A stretch of DNA of 64,000 bases, taken from NCBI GenBank assembly GCA_020747065.1, contig JAGMVK010000016.1:372001-436000 (forward strand), given 5' to 3'. This document shows positions 1-11,900 of this stretch, piece by piece. Position 1 is the stretch's first letter. Each line of letters starts with the position of its first letter. Source of the stretch: Cadophora sp. MPI-SDFR-AT-0126 (lineage: Eukaryota > Ascomycota > Leotiomycetes > Helotiales > Ploettnerulaceae). The notes below the pieces were generated by a model. That model did not search any database. It saw only the letters and a program-made list of their open reading frames with translations, and was not told the DNA's origin. The translations under genes were made by a program, and so were the position numbers.

Positions 1-1071
1 TGCTAAGTTTCAGTCAGTACAGGTCTTTGTTGTTGGATTGGAATGTTCTTACCAATTCCCATTCCAGTGATATCGAATGCGGAACCGTGTATGGGCTCAA
101 ACATTGAAGGATTCTCTCTTGTTGGATCGAGGTTACTGGTTGGTGCAATGCCGATGGATCCTGCAAGTGCTGCTGCGAGATCCGACAAGATATCCGCATG
201 CTGGAGAAAATTTAGCCAAAAGAATCTACCTGACGTCAACAATTCACTTACCAGATTGGTAGCCACGATCGTATCCAGCGACTCAGGTTTCAACACCATC
301 CTCACAGTCATAGCATCAACAAGCATCTTGTCGACCGTCACATCCGGAAAGTCCTTGGCCACCTCGGAAGCAATAGCATCCCACATGACCATTCCGTTCC
401 TCTGTGCATTACTCTTCGTCACAACCGTAAGATGCTTCTTCGGCCTCCCCTTTGCAACCTCAAACGCAAATCGAATGATCCTCTCCACACTATGGCGTGT
501 GAAAATCGACACTTCCGTCGCGACCTCCCACGGCTGATTGGTGTGAGACCGTCCGCCGTGACCGGCATACTCGCCCTCGCTGTTCTCGCGGACAATCACC
601 CAGTCTAGCTCGCCGGCTTTGCAATTCCGTAGTGGTGATTGAGTACCCTTGAAGACTTTTGTCGGGCGCACGTTGGCGTATTGTTGAAGAGGTTGGCAGA
701 TTGCTAGACGGAGCTGCCAAAGAGAAATGTGATCGGGAACATCTATACTGCGTAAGTCAAGCCTCCAAAGGAATGATCGACTCCTAGGAGCTGAATCATA
801 TTTACGTACCAGGAGCACCAACAGCACCGAATAAAATGGCATCGAATTTCTTCAGAGTCGTCAATGCATCATCTGGCATGTATTTCCCAGTCTTCTTGTA
901 AGTGTCGCTGCTCCAGTCGAAATTGGTGAAGTCGAGGTCAAATGTCTTGAGTGTTTCGGCGAGTTTCTTGAGAACTGTGACGCCAGCTTCGATTACCTCT
1001 GGGCCGATACCGTCGGCTGGGATTGAAGCAATCCGGTAGGTTGGCTGGGCTTGGAGGAGTGAGGGACTCAT
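1..1071 (-). CDS. Tartrate dehydrogenase/decarboxylase (TtuC/DmlA type), C-terminus beyond window
   Basis: NAD-dependent beta-decarboxylating dehydrogenase of the isocitrate/isopropylmalate family, closest by eye to the tartrate/D-malate branch. Exons on the minus strand are 1071-810, 742-253 or 252 (I read 742-252), 200-53 and 2-1. The introns are 809-743, 251-201 and 52-3, all gt...ag. The start is the ATG at 1071. The N-terminus has the family pattern IPADGIGPEV. The middle carries KAGELDWVIVRENSEGEYAG, with the substrate-binding Arg-Glu-Asn region. Later come a VDAMTVRM segment, the HADILSDLAAAL segment and an EPIHGSAFDITG motif. The last intron splits a codon that reads Ala after splicing, and the next exon leaves the window. 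The family oxidises and decarboxylates tartrate, D-malate or isopropylmalate, and some members turn meso-tartrate into D-glycerate. It is divergent from a glycerate kinase gene, which favours tartrate. The exact substrate is inferred. Confidence 0.88.
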
Positions 1072-1507
1072 TTTGATGCTGTCTTTCTTTTGAAGGTTGG
1101 TGAAGATGAAGATGCTAATTCAAAAACGTCTGGATTTCAAAAGATGGTGAGTGAGAAGTAATTGAACCGTTGGCAAGATATAAATGCAAAACATTCGAGG
1201 CAAGTTAAAGTCGAGAAGTGGTGGCTTTGGTGGGGGTGTCAAGTGGCGCGGGGTCGAAAAAGATCGCTTCTCCGGAGGGGAGCTGCCGGCGTTTCGCTTC
1301 TCCGAAGCCTGTTGACGTCGTTCTTCGAGCTCCACCCCAGCCCGTGAGATCCATGACAATTCTGTGTGAGAATCTGTGCCGCAAATGTATCCAACTGAGA
1401 CTGCATATTGCGGGGTTCTTGATAATATTTTTGAAAGAAATGTTTCGGTGGATCTCCTCTTGACTCTTACCTACATCAAGGTCACGAATTGAAAGGGAAA
1501 GTTTGAA
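1072..1507. promoter_or_regulatory. Divergent promoter between dehydrogenase and kinase genes
   Basis: A 436-nt spacer separates the two start codons, so both genes must be driven from here or from introns. It holds two copies of CGCTTCTCCG (1265-1274 and 1295-1304), roughly 200-240 nt from each start codon, and a CTCCGGAG palindrome at 1270-1277. Control by a shared factor is inferred. Confidence 0.6.
1265..1304 (+). promoter_or_regulatory. Paired CGCTTCTCCG motif
   Basis: CGCTTCTCCG occurs at 1265-1274 and again at 1295-1304, exactly 30 nt apart, about three helical turns. The second copy sits inside CCGGCGTTTCGCTTCTCCG (1286-1304). This 19-mer recurs with one mismatch upstream of the MFS transporter gene at 3195-3213. 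The CCGG/CTCCGG content resembles binding sites of fungal zinc-cluster regulators, but no factor can be named. Confidence 0.4.
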
Positions 1508-2600
1508 ATGAGGGATTCCCGAGCAGATATCGTTCTGGAGCATGTCTTTCCACTTATCCAAGAAAAAGTAAATCGCCAGTCCCACAGAGAAGGTCAACGT
1601 CCCTTCATCCTAGGAGTCACTGGTTTACAAGGTACAGTCTCTCCGTTCTCCTCAAATCTGGATTAATTCTCAAGCGAATGTTTACCCCTCCAGGATCCGG
1701 AAAATCTTACCTCGCATTTGCACTTGCTAGAGAATTATGCGAAGAGTATCAGTACAACGCCATTGAAGTCTCTCTCGATGATTTCTATCTCCCGCATGTC
1801 GAGCGGGAAGCTCTACGGCTGCAGAACCCTGAGATCAAATTGCTCGGCGCAAGAGGACAGCCGGGCACTCATGATGTTCAATTAGCGAGAGAGTTCTTCG
1901 AGCAATTCGAGAAGTTAGAGGGCGACATATGGATCCCGTCTTTCGACAAGAGTCTCTTCCAAGGTGACGGTGATCGGCTACCTCGAGATCAGTGGAAAGT
2001 TGTCAAAGGCCCAGTAGACGTGATCATCTTTGAGGGATGGTGTGTAGGTTTCAGACCACTTGGGAAGGAGGCAGTCGACAAGAAACAGCAAGAAGCAATC
2101 CGGATTCGAGATTCTTTAGATAAATCCCAAAAGATGCTAGCGTCTGAATATTCGACCTCAACGCTTGCCGATCATGACTTAAACCATTTGCTCTGGGTCA
2201 ACGAGCAGCTTGATCAATACTGCCGAGGGTTCATGGGTCCTCAGAATTTCGACTTCCTGGCACATCTTGACACGGATGACTTGGCGAATGTGTATATCTG
2301 GAGGACGCAACAGGAACATGCTTTGCTGGAGAGGAAGGGAAGTGGGATGACTGACGAGCAAGTTGTTAAGTTCGGTGAGTAGATCACTGCATTCTGTTAA
2401 GCATTGGTCAGAGAACTGATCTTATGGAACAATCTGTAGTGCAGGTATATATGCCGGCGTATGAGCTGTACTTGGATGGGTTGCGAGAAGGATTCTTCAG
2501 CGGAGAACAGGACACGGCAAAGAAACATCTACGTCTCGTGATTGACATCAACAGAAGTCCATCCAGAGCGGAACTGCTTTCAGGTATAGCCGATAGCTGA
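1508..2600 (+). CDS. D-glycerate 3-kinase-like P-loop kinase (TDA10/plant GLYK family)
   Basis: The exons are 1508-1631, 1694-2374 and 2440-2600, giving 321 residues. The P-loop GLQGSGKS (residues 39-46) is only formed after splicing of the first intron. Further family features are SLDDFYLPH, GARGQPGTHD, PSFDKS, an IFEGWCVGF segment and the C-terminal PAYELYLDGL. Yeast TDA10 (YGR205w) and plant glycerate kinase share this fold. The plant enzyme phosphorylates D-glycerate to 3-phosphoglycerate with ATP. The gene is divergent from a tartrate-type dehydrogenase whose product can be D-glycerate, which supports that activity here. A cytosolic location is expected because no signal peptide is seen. 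A gt at 2586 could start another intron (acceptor near 2660) and give a slightly different C-terminus. Confidence 0.85.
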
Positions 2601-3538
2601 AGCAAATCATCCTAATACAGTAAAGTTCTATCTCACGACTGAATGATGACGTTTGAACAGTGAAGTTGAAGCTAATAACCCCAATACCGCACTCTGCAGT
2701 ATGTAACCGCCTGCCAGCATCACATTCTGAGACCATGGGATAATCGAAAGACTGTTGGATATGTTTGGTGTGATTCATGGTACTTGTGGGGACTTTGAAG
2801 AGGGCTAGTGGTTCTGAGGGCTAGTCAGTGATATTATGATATGAACTCAACCGAGTTTAAACAATCATGATACTAGGTAGACAGTAAACAATATCTGCAC
2901 TGACAGAGGCATGTGAAAATAATCATGGGTGATGGTATCTAATCTTTTGCCGTTGATATCCATTGAACCTTATTCGATGCTGGAATCGACCTGCTAGTAG
3001 CACACCGTACGACTAACACAGTGTTAGTCTACCAGTTCTCGAAAAAACATCGATTGAACTGATGAAAGCAGAACAAACATTGCAAAAAATTCTGGAGATT
3101 CATTTGAGCAACATTCAACTCATCTCATCTCAATTCAACACCCAACATTCTAATGAGTCAGGAAACCTTCCCGCAACAAGCCATCCCTGACGCACCGGCG
3201 TTGCGCTTCTCCGGCTACCGCTTGAACGACCCCCAATTCTCCGCACCCCGCAAAACTCGGGGTCCAATGTGACAGCTGAGCCAACCCAAATCTTTCACCG
3301 AGGAATTGAAGAGCCCAGGCTCTGTAGTCTGGGGAGCAACAGCTATGGAGTCCGGGGAAAGCCTTCGAAGTGGACGTGCCGGTAAGTGTTTCCGTCATCT
3401 TCCTTCTTGGTCGTCTATATATCATACCGTTCTGTTCCCCAATCTCAACTTCATCAATCTCCATCCGACACTCTCTCCCAGTCTTAACAGTCCTGCTGAT
3501 TATCCTTCCATTTCACTACACGACAACCTCCCTTCAAA
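2601..3538. other. Intergenic region and promoter of the MFS gene
   Basis: No gene is seen. It contains the motif CCGGCGTTGCGCTTCTCCG at 3195-3213, about 326 nt before the transporter start codon and 18/19 identical to the copy at 1286-1304. A pyrimidine-rich leader (about 3400-3538) precedes the ATG. Confidence 0.5.
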
Positions 3539-5200
3539 ATGGCAGCACGCATCTCAGACGAGAAGGCAGATGTTGCCCGGCATAATGAGGACCTCGAGGT
3601 TGCTGGCAAGGACCATGTCGGCGACTATTCTGGCGCTGTTGGAAAGACCGACATTGTTGAGATTGCTTTGGTGCGAAAGTTGGATCTCAGAATCATGCCT
3701 ACCCTCTGGGCAATGTACTTCATGAATTATCTGGATCGAAATGCCATTGCCAATGCTAGATTGGGCGGGCTGGAGGATGATCTGGGCCTGGTTGGCTCAC
3801 AGTAAGATAGACTCGCTCCGTATCTACGCAAAAAGCCTAATCTAGTTTTAGATACAACACCTGTATATCTATTCTCTTCGTTGGGTAAGTTAACTGTCTT
3901 TGCTGGTGTGGTTCAGGAGACTAATTGCTTGTAGATATCTTCTCATGCAAATCCCATCCAACATGTTGATGTCTTCGGCCAAGATCCGTCCTTCAATCTA
4001 CATGGGGGCTTGCATGGCTGCCTGGGCTATCGTCTCCGCCCTGACTGCTTTGGTTCACAACTATGCCGGTCTTGTTTCTGTCAGATTCTTCCTCGGAATC
4101 ACTGAAGCGCCTTTCTGTTAGTGACCATCTTTCCCATGACACCGAATTTACATACGCGGAACTGACCAAAGCCAGATCCTGGTGCTTTGTATCTTCTCGG
4201 CATCTTCTATACCAGGAAAGAGGTCGCTACGCGAATTGCTATCCTCTACAGTGGAAACATTTTTGCAACGTCGTTCGCTGGTTTGATCGCTGCGGCTGTT
4301 TACAATTCGATCGAGGGCGCACAGGGGATCAAAGGATGGCGCTGGTAAGCCAATTTTTAGGCTCCGGCGACAGTTTTGCAAATCATCTAACCGTTTCTCA
4401 GGCTTTTTATCATCGAAGGAGTAGTCACGTTTGCCGTAGCATTCGCCGCCATGATTCTCCTGCCAGATCATCCGGGCAACACAAAGTGGTTGACTCCTGA
4501 AGAGAGGGTCCTTGCCGTCGAGAGGATTGAGAGAGACACTGTTGGTCTCGCCCCGAATAAGGGTGCCAGGGAAGGATTCAAACAAGCCATTCGAGACCCA
4601 CGACTCTATCTCCTGTGCTTCATCCAAAACATGCATCTCTCAGCATGCTCCTTCAACAACTTCTTTCCATCCGTTGTCAAGTCGCTTGGCTTCAATAGAA
4701 CCATCACTTTGGCTCTCACTTGCCCGCCATATCTTGTTTCTGGCTTCGTTGGATACCTCGTTGGCCTGACCTCTGGCAAGTTCAACGAACGTACCTGGCA
4801 TATCACTGTTAGCATGGGACTTGCCATGGTGGGATTCATTATCTCCTGCGTCACAATGAACACTGCAGCTCGCTATGTTGCCTGCTTCCTGTTCGCATCC
4901 GGAGCATACGCTGTCAATTCTGTCATCCTAGGCTGGGTATCTGCTACTTTGGGACAGACGACGGAGAAGAAAGCCATCTCACTTTCAATCGTGAATGTGG
5001 TTGCGAACGCGAGCTACATCTATACTGCGTACCTCTACCCCAAGTCTGATGAGCCAAAATACCTGATTGGTATGGGGGCAAATAGTGGTTTTGCTTTTGC
5101 TACGATCGCCGGATCTTGGGCGTTGAGATTCTGGCTTCAGAGGACTAACAAAAAGATCAGAAAGAGCGCGGACGAGATACAGGTGTTCTACGCTTATTGA
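3539..5200 (+). CDS. MFS anion:cation symporter family transporter (DAL5/TtuB-like)
   Basis: A plasma-membrane permease of 481 residues. Exons are 3539-3801, 3852-3884, 3935-4116, 4176-4344 and 4402-5200. The N-terminal cytosolic tail is followed by RIMPTLWAMYFMNYLDRNAI, the first helix and loop typical of the allantoate/nicotinate/tartrate permease group. YLLMQIPSNM and RFFLGITEAPFYPGALYL follow, the latter formed across an intron. An ALYL...FIIEGVVT region, a central loop with TPEER and further hydrophobic helices to about residue 465 complete it. The family imports small organic anions together with protons. The neighbours and the shared promoter motif suggest tartrate or a related acid as substrate, which is inferred. 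Four introns of about 50-59 nt interrupt the first third only. Confidence 0.88.
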
Positions 5201-5758
5201 TTAGGACAAACGCATGGAACAGGGAAATATTGAAATTTCGTTATTGGTTGTATATTTTGTGGGGGGTTCGCTGTTTGCAATCTGTATTTACTTGGGTTGT
5301 TGCGATGAGGTTATGATAAGAGAACTCCCGTGAGATTACAAGCTTTTCAAAATTTCATAGAAGGGTTTGAAGTGAAAAATAAACAAACAGCAGAACGGTT
5401 AAGCATAGCCACTGTCTACACCCACTCAATCAACATCAATAGTTGAAGGATTGGAGATCTTGAAATTCATAGAGACAAAAAAACATCAAGGGCCATCGTC
5501 CGATCTTCACATGCCTGCTGCCCCTGTAAACGCGGGGCGATCCGCTAAAACTTAGCGAGGGGAGCTTCCAGCTACAACGACGTCACTGACTTTGGAAAGC
5601 TTGGCGCGATCATACAACTTCGAGGCTGAGTTAGCTGGACTGTGGACTGTTTATATTCCAAGTCGCTGCCACTCTTCTGGGCTATATCCGTCACATTCTC
5701 AGCTTTACGCATACAGAATCCACTACACAAGTACACTGAAACAGAACGATATTCGAAG
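5201..5758. other. Intergenic region
   Basis: It holds the 3' end of the transporter gene and the leader of the next gene. An imperfect GC-rich inverted stretch (about 5530-5565) is the only local structure. No gene is seen. Confidence 0.4.
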
Positions 5759-7206
5759 ATGTCAAGCACAATGGACAAGACCAAGGCGAAAGCCAAAGAG
5801 GTGGCGTGAGTGGAACAGACCCGTTTGCACCTGTCTGGGGAGTAGAACTGACGGCAGCTTTGCAGTATCGAGGACTTCAACAAGGCCAAAGCTATGGCAC
5901 AAGCTGCTGCTAAGTCTGGTGCTTATTTGTATCCCATCAAGGTATGTTCTTCTGTGCCATGTTTTATATGCAGAGCTGTGGACAAGGCCTGACACGTTCA
6001 GGGCATTTTCTACTTCCTGAGCCACCGCTCTCTGTGGAAACCCCTCTTATCCAAGCTCGTACCAACGCTTTCTCTTTCTGTTGTTGTGGTTGTGTTCATG
6101 TTCTTGGTCGCATACCTACCGCAACTTGCGGTGCTCGTGTTCGTCAACGGTCCGCTGGCTGCCTTCACCACAATCCTGCTCACCCTCAGCGAATCGTCCA
6201 CCCTAATCAACCTTCTCTCGCGAACATTCTTGTTACAAGATGCTCTGGTGGATACATTTGATGGCGTCTTGGTTGCTCGTAGACAGACTGGGGTTCTGTC
6301 CGAGGGTCGTCAGTTGAAGTCTGGAAACTTTAATGATCCTATGGAGAAGCTCGGTAAACTTATCAAGTCACCGTTCGAGCGGTTCACTCCTAAGGCGTTC
6401 ATTCGCTATGTCATGTATCTACCTCTCAACTTCATTCCGGTTGTAGGTACGGTTATCTTCGTTGCTTTGCAAGGCCGTGCTAGGGGCAACTCCGTCCACA
6501 CTCGGGTAAGTCAAACTAGAGGTACCAAACAAACGGTGTCTAATATCCTCGCAGTATTTCCAACTGAAGAAGTGGTCAAATTCACAAAAGGAGGCCTGGT
6601 TGAAAGAGAACACGGCTCCATACACTGCGTAAGTTCATTCGAATCATACCAATCTTCATTCTCATGCAATATACCTGGAACGTCAACATTTGTGGCACTC
6701 GCGGGAGCTGTATGACTCTGCCTTTGCGGCCAGAAATTCTCCACAAGCCGAAGCTTGGCCATGCCGGTAGAATTTTTCCTGGCACTCATCTCCGATCAAA
6801 TCCTTGCTTCTATTGCCGTCACATCAGGCGCATTTTGAACTGACAGCTGATAGATTTGGAACTGTTGCTACCCTACTTGAACTCATCCCATTCGCAAGCA
6901 TCTTCTTCACCTTTACAAACACTGGTAAGTCATAAAACTTCCCAAATAGACAATTCGCACCTGATACTGACCTGATTTTAGTTGGTGCCGCACTGTGGGC
7001 AGCAGAGTAAGTATCATTCCGATTCAATTTGCTCAAATTTCTACCTTGAGAAGAGTTGCTGCAACAGTCCGACGCTTTTCCTCCAAACTTCCGAGACATT
7101 TTTGAAAGCACGTACTGATCCATTGTCCAGCATCGAGGGTAACAACACCGCAATGACAGAGATGGCGTCGCCAAAATCTCGTGATGGAAGCAAGAAGGTC
7201 GAGTAG
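5759..7206 (+). CDS. Rrt8/LDS-family multi-pass membrane protein
   Basis: A predicted integral membrane protein of 290 residues. Seven exons: 5759-5805, 5866-5941, 6002-6505, 6555-6628, 6854-6924, 6982-7006 and 7131-7206. The N-terminus is a short Lys/Ala-rich stretch, then SGAYLYPIKGIFYFLSHRSL. Two hydrophobic spans follow (near SLSVVVVVFMFLVAYL and the next 25 residues), then a loop with FDGVLVARR, a third hydrophobic region around YLPLNFIPVVGT, and FGTVATLLELIPFASIFF with TNTVGAALWAAD near the end. The LPLNFIPVVGT and LLELIPFAS segments resemble the fungal Rrt8/Lds1/Lds2 group, linked in yeast to lipid droplets and the outer spore wall. The 225-nt fourth intron is longer than the others. 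The last exon was chosen because splicing to 7131 yields the expected Ala-Asp after WAA. The role here is inferred from the family only. Confidence 0.72.
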
Positions 7207-8905
7207 TGCAAATGTGCAGCCTCCCGAGATTGGCGTCGATTGTGCAATCATCGTCCGATCGCAATGCTGCATGCGGGTCGCTTCGACGGCCTCGTATCAC
7301 GGCTTCGAGTGCATGCAGCCACATCGCGGAGTCTCATCTTGATTTTCTCAACATCCTCTTTTCAGCATAATCTGTTTGTACGGAAGAAGATTCATGAGAG
7401 CGTGGCGTTGATAGGGGAGAAATTGCATTGATTTGGGGCGAGTACTACTAGTCTTATAGAGTCTTCTTCGAATTTCTATTGCCCGTGTTCATTTTGAGAT
7501 CCTGAACTTGAAGTGAATGCCCCGGTTATCCATGCAAACAGAATATCAAGGCAATCAAGGAATACGACCCAAAACATGCAGGTCGTGCATTGCCGTCCAG
7601 ATCTGAAGCTACAGCATTAGCTTTCTCCATCAGTCGTGACAGCTCAGGTTATCAAAATCGGCTGATGTGCCTCCGCTGGGGATCGGCAGTCATACAAGAT
7701 AGCTGTATCTGGCACTGCAAGCTTTTCCTGTACAAACGCAGGAAATTAGTTTCATGTCCACCAATAATACACCAGCATTCCGGCTCTTGCAACCAGAATG
7801 CCTTGAGCACAGAAGCTGCTATCCGGGGTCAACGGTGCGTTTGCAGACGATCAATGTCAAGCCTCTCATGTCGAGGGTATGCAGCGAGGCTACTCGTCAG
7901 TGATACGAGCTTTTGAAGACATACTCCCGTGAAGCCGAGCTCAGACCGATGCACCATACACCGAATCGAGCCTTCAACTTCCACGCAAACGACTATCAAG
8001 TCCTTGAATTAAAGAGGATTCGAATGAGGTGTCTTCACTTGAAGGCCAGGCACCACGGGAGGCTGCAGAGCGGTTGAGAATTTCCCCTTCCTAGTCGATG
8101 GACTGCAGATGGCCTGCTGCAGCCGGCCTCTCCCCCCCTCGGATAGAATGCTGTGAAACTCCACATTGATATCTAGCACTGGGAAGTCGATCGCTCAGAC
8201 GGTCTCCAAATGAAGGAGGCATGGTCTGCCGTTGAATTCCTCACATTCGAGCGTGCGTCGCTTCATCAATCCGTGTTGAGTGGGGTATGGCCTCGTTCTT
8301 TCCTCACTCACTCACTCACTCGAGTACAAGCGGGCCGGGTACTCAACATCGTACATCCTGTTGAAACGAAAAAGCTGATGACGTGATGGATTTGGGAGAA
8401 TTGACTGGCTCCCATCTACCTCCTATCTCTCACTCCATCTGAGAGGCTTGTAATTGTGGCAGGCCGCCCTGACTTGTTGAGGTTTCGCCAAACGTGCCTC
8501 CCCTTTCCAGACTGAGGCGAGCGAGTCCGGAAGAATCGCCCTATCTGAAGCGAGTACCCCCTTCCCATATTGATCGCCTATTACGTCTTCTCGATTTCTT
8601 ATAACTTCCTCTTCTTTCGCATCCCACGTTCTTTTCTCCTTCTTACTTCTTACTTCTTACCTTCAACCTACCTCTTCGGTATCACCTCCATCGAAGTGCT
8701 AGGTATCGACAGTGCTCAGGTGTACTAACTCAACAGCACCACCTCACCCATCACTCGTTACCTGCTTCGGCCAGCATCACATTCGTTTTCCCTCCATTCC
8801 AACGTTTGAGGAGTGACAGTCAGCAGTCGTGAGTTTCCCATCAGTGTTTCTGCAACACGTTTGGAAGTTGAAACACGTATTGACACCCTTGCTTTGCAGG
8901 TCAAC
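7207..8905. other. Long spacer and leader of the Ser/Thr-rich gene
   Basis: No convincing gene in the first 1.3 kb. A (CACT)n tract lies at about 8304-8321 and pyrimidine-rich TTCTTAC repeats at about 8636-8660, just upstream of the likely transcript start. A probable leader intron runs from the gtgagt at 8829 to the ttgcag at 8899, so the start codon lies seven bases after the acceptor. Confidence 0.45.
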
Positions 8906-11900
8906 ATGAAAGTCAACACGCACTCTCTCGCTTCAGGATCCATCCTTCTGGCATTCGTTCCATGCATTCACGGTCTTCCAAATTGGTTCCATGCAAATCA
9001 CAAGGTTGATGACGTCCCCAATGTTCCTCGCCAGTACAGTGTCTATGGTGGTAATCCCGTCGCCTACGGAGGATATACCTACCCAGGCTATGGCCCAGCT
9101 CCAACTGTCTCGCAAACATCCACATTGGCCTTGTCGACTGCCACGTCTGATGGTGAAGCAACTTCTTCTGATCCTTATACTGGTAAGACATCCAATGCTA
9201 TTTAGAGTCGCCAGTCACTTACATGTCATTTCGCAGGTCCTTCCCCTGCCTCAAGCTCGTCAACTGCTATCCTACCAACACTGTCGCCTCCTGTCTCCAC
9301 TTCCAGCTCAGCATCATCCGAGATGTCCTCAACCTCGAGCTCTCTCTTCAGCTCTGGACTGTCAACAGCCACGAACTCTGCTTCATCCACATTCGAGACC
9401 TCGACCGCTGACGGTGGTTTCACCAGTACGACATCGTCTCCACCATTGTATACCTCTCCAGGTACCAGCGGTGGACTGTCGACATCATCGGGAATTTCTG
9501 AAATTGAGAGCAGCACATCATCTGATTTCCCATCTGACTCCTCAACTTTGAGCTTGGGTGAAACTACCTCTGGTGCTATCGGCATTTCTACCTCCTTGTC
9601 AACCACCCTGACCTCGGATACATATGTATCGACGACCAGTGCTCTGGAGTCCACCTCGGCGACCTCGACATCTGGAAAAACTTCCTCAACAGCCGGTGGG
9701 TTCGTCACATCGAGCACTAGCTCTCAGCTATACTCTCCAACTACCTCGTCTCCTCCTACCAGCACAGCGAAGCCCGCAAAGTGCAACAAGAACAACTGTC
9801 TCCGTCAAGTCATTCGTTCTTCGTCGCTTGCTGCAGAGTTTTGTGCAACTTACACAACGATCATCAATACCGCAACAACAGGCCTTCCTAACTATGTGTC
9901 TCAGTGCAAGGACTCGCCATCTGCGATTTCATCTGCCTGTTCCTGCATTTCAACAGCACCAAGCACTTCATCACTGCCTGTCACATCATCGAGCATTGAC
10001 CCGTCATCTTCATCAACAGAAGGAATTTCGAGTCCCTCCGTGTCGTCGACCCCCCTGACAACTTCTTCTGCAGAAGGGCCGTCCACATCCACATCGCAGA
10101 GCAGCATCGATTATTCCCAACCATCAACGTCAACTTCAAGCTCTTCCAGTGAGGATCTGAGTACCATCGTTATAACTTCTCAAATTACTCACACAGTCAC
10201 AACTTCCGTGGTAACATCCATCCCCACTGGTACCGACTCTTCAGAGATTTTGCCAACTTCCAGTTCATCAGGTCTGTACTCAAACACATCTTCTATTGAT
10301 GTATCGAGCACCTTGACCGAAGGCACTGCCACGTCGAGCCCATCAAACGGATTCAGTACCTCATCGACTCCCACGTCTGCTCCGTACTATGCATCCATTT
10401 CGTCCACTCTGGTCGGTCCCACTGGGTCATCTTCAGAGCAAGTGACAAGCTCGACTTCGATTGATGTATCGAGCACAGTCACGGGCGGAATTGCGAGCTC
10501 CACCGCGTCAGTTGGCTTCAGTAGCTCATCGATTCCAACATCAGCGCCTTACTATACGTCGAACTCGTCAACATTGGTCGGACCAACCGGAATCTCATCA
10601 ACGAAAACATCGCCCACATCCACCGACTTGTCGAGCAGTCTGACCGACGGAATTGCAACCTCAACACCTTCTCTTGGTTTCACCAGCTCCTCCGTCCCAA
10701 CTTCAGCGCCATACTACCCCTCCAATTCGTCAACACTTATTGGGCCCACTGGCGGTTCAACAAGTTTGACTTCGGCCGATACATCGAGCACATTGACTGA
10801 TGGAATTGCAACTTCAACATCGCCAAGCGGAGCCATCCCAACTTCCGTCTCAAGCACCGCTGGTCCCTTTCCCTATACCAATACGACTTGCTCAGAGGAC
10901 CCAACCGGTACCGGCTACTCGATATATCCTAGTGGCACAGCACCTTACACCTTGTCGTCCACCTCGTCCCCCCCTTTCGCAATCAACACAAGTTCGACGG
11001 CCAGAGGTATTGTTGGCACTGACACGACAATCCGAATCACCACTCAGATCACCGTCACGTTTTCAGCCACTTCAAGCAGCACAGGAGTGCCTCTGACAAC
11101 TGGAGCATCGGAGTCCAGCATCTCGGGTGGAATATTCTCTTCTATTGAGTCCACAACACCACCTTACCCCACAAGCAACTCGAGTTCGTGGGCAAGCGGT
11201 ACTGCGTCCTACCCCGGTTCGACGGTTTCCGGAGGCGTCACGTCATACACATTGCCACCATACTCACCGACTGTATCTGGCGGCTTCAGTACATCTTCTG
11301 CTGATGGATCATTCACCACATCCGCTCCCTTTCCACTTTCAAATTCGACCTCAGCCGTGGACCCAACGGGCACTGGAAGCCTTTCTTCATCGACATTCTC
11401 TATCGACGGAACATTCAGCTCGACAACATCAGCGCCGTATGGTGTCCCTTCAAACTCGACCTATGTCCTTCCAACTGGTACTGGAAGCTACTCGCCACCC
11501 ACAAGTACTGCCGATGGCGCGTTGACTTCATCGGCATCGCTATACCCTCCGTATGGAGTTACATCCAGCTCTAGTACGGTGGCTGGGTCTGCTGGCACTG
11601 GTAGTTATTCGAGTGTCACCGAGACAAGCTCTGCAATTGGGATTGTGACATCGCTGAGCTCATCGACCTCTTATGGATTTCCGTCCAATTCGAGTTCCGT
11701 CGTTGGCCCTTCTGGAACCGGAAGTGTCTCTATCACAGAGACTAGCTCTGCTATTGGAGTTGTCACCTCGTTGTCTTCATCTGCACCTTATGGATTTTCC
11801 TTGAATACAAGCTCGCTGGTCAGTCCCACCGGGACAGGTGGTTCTTTAAGCTTCACGGATACAAGCTCGGCCATAGGCATCACAACATCGGAGTCGACTG

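Noticed and set aside
7590..7916. 108-codon plus frame in the spacer before the mucin-like gene
   Set aside because: Composition is irregular, with no recognisable feature and no splice context.
9226..9717. Acidic minus-strand frame opposite the Ser/Thr stalk
   Set aside because: It is produced by the complement of Ser/Thr codons and has no independent support.
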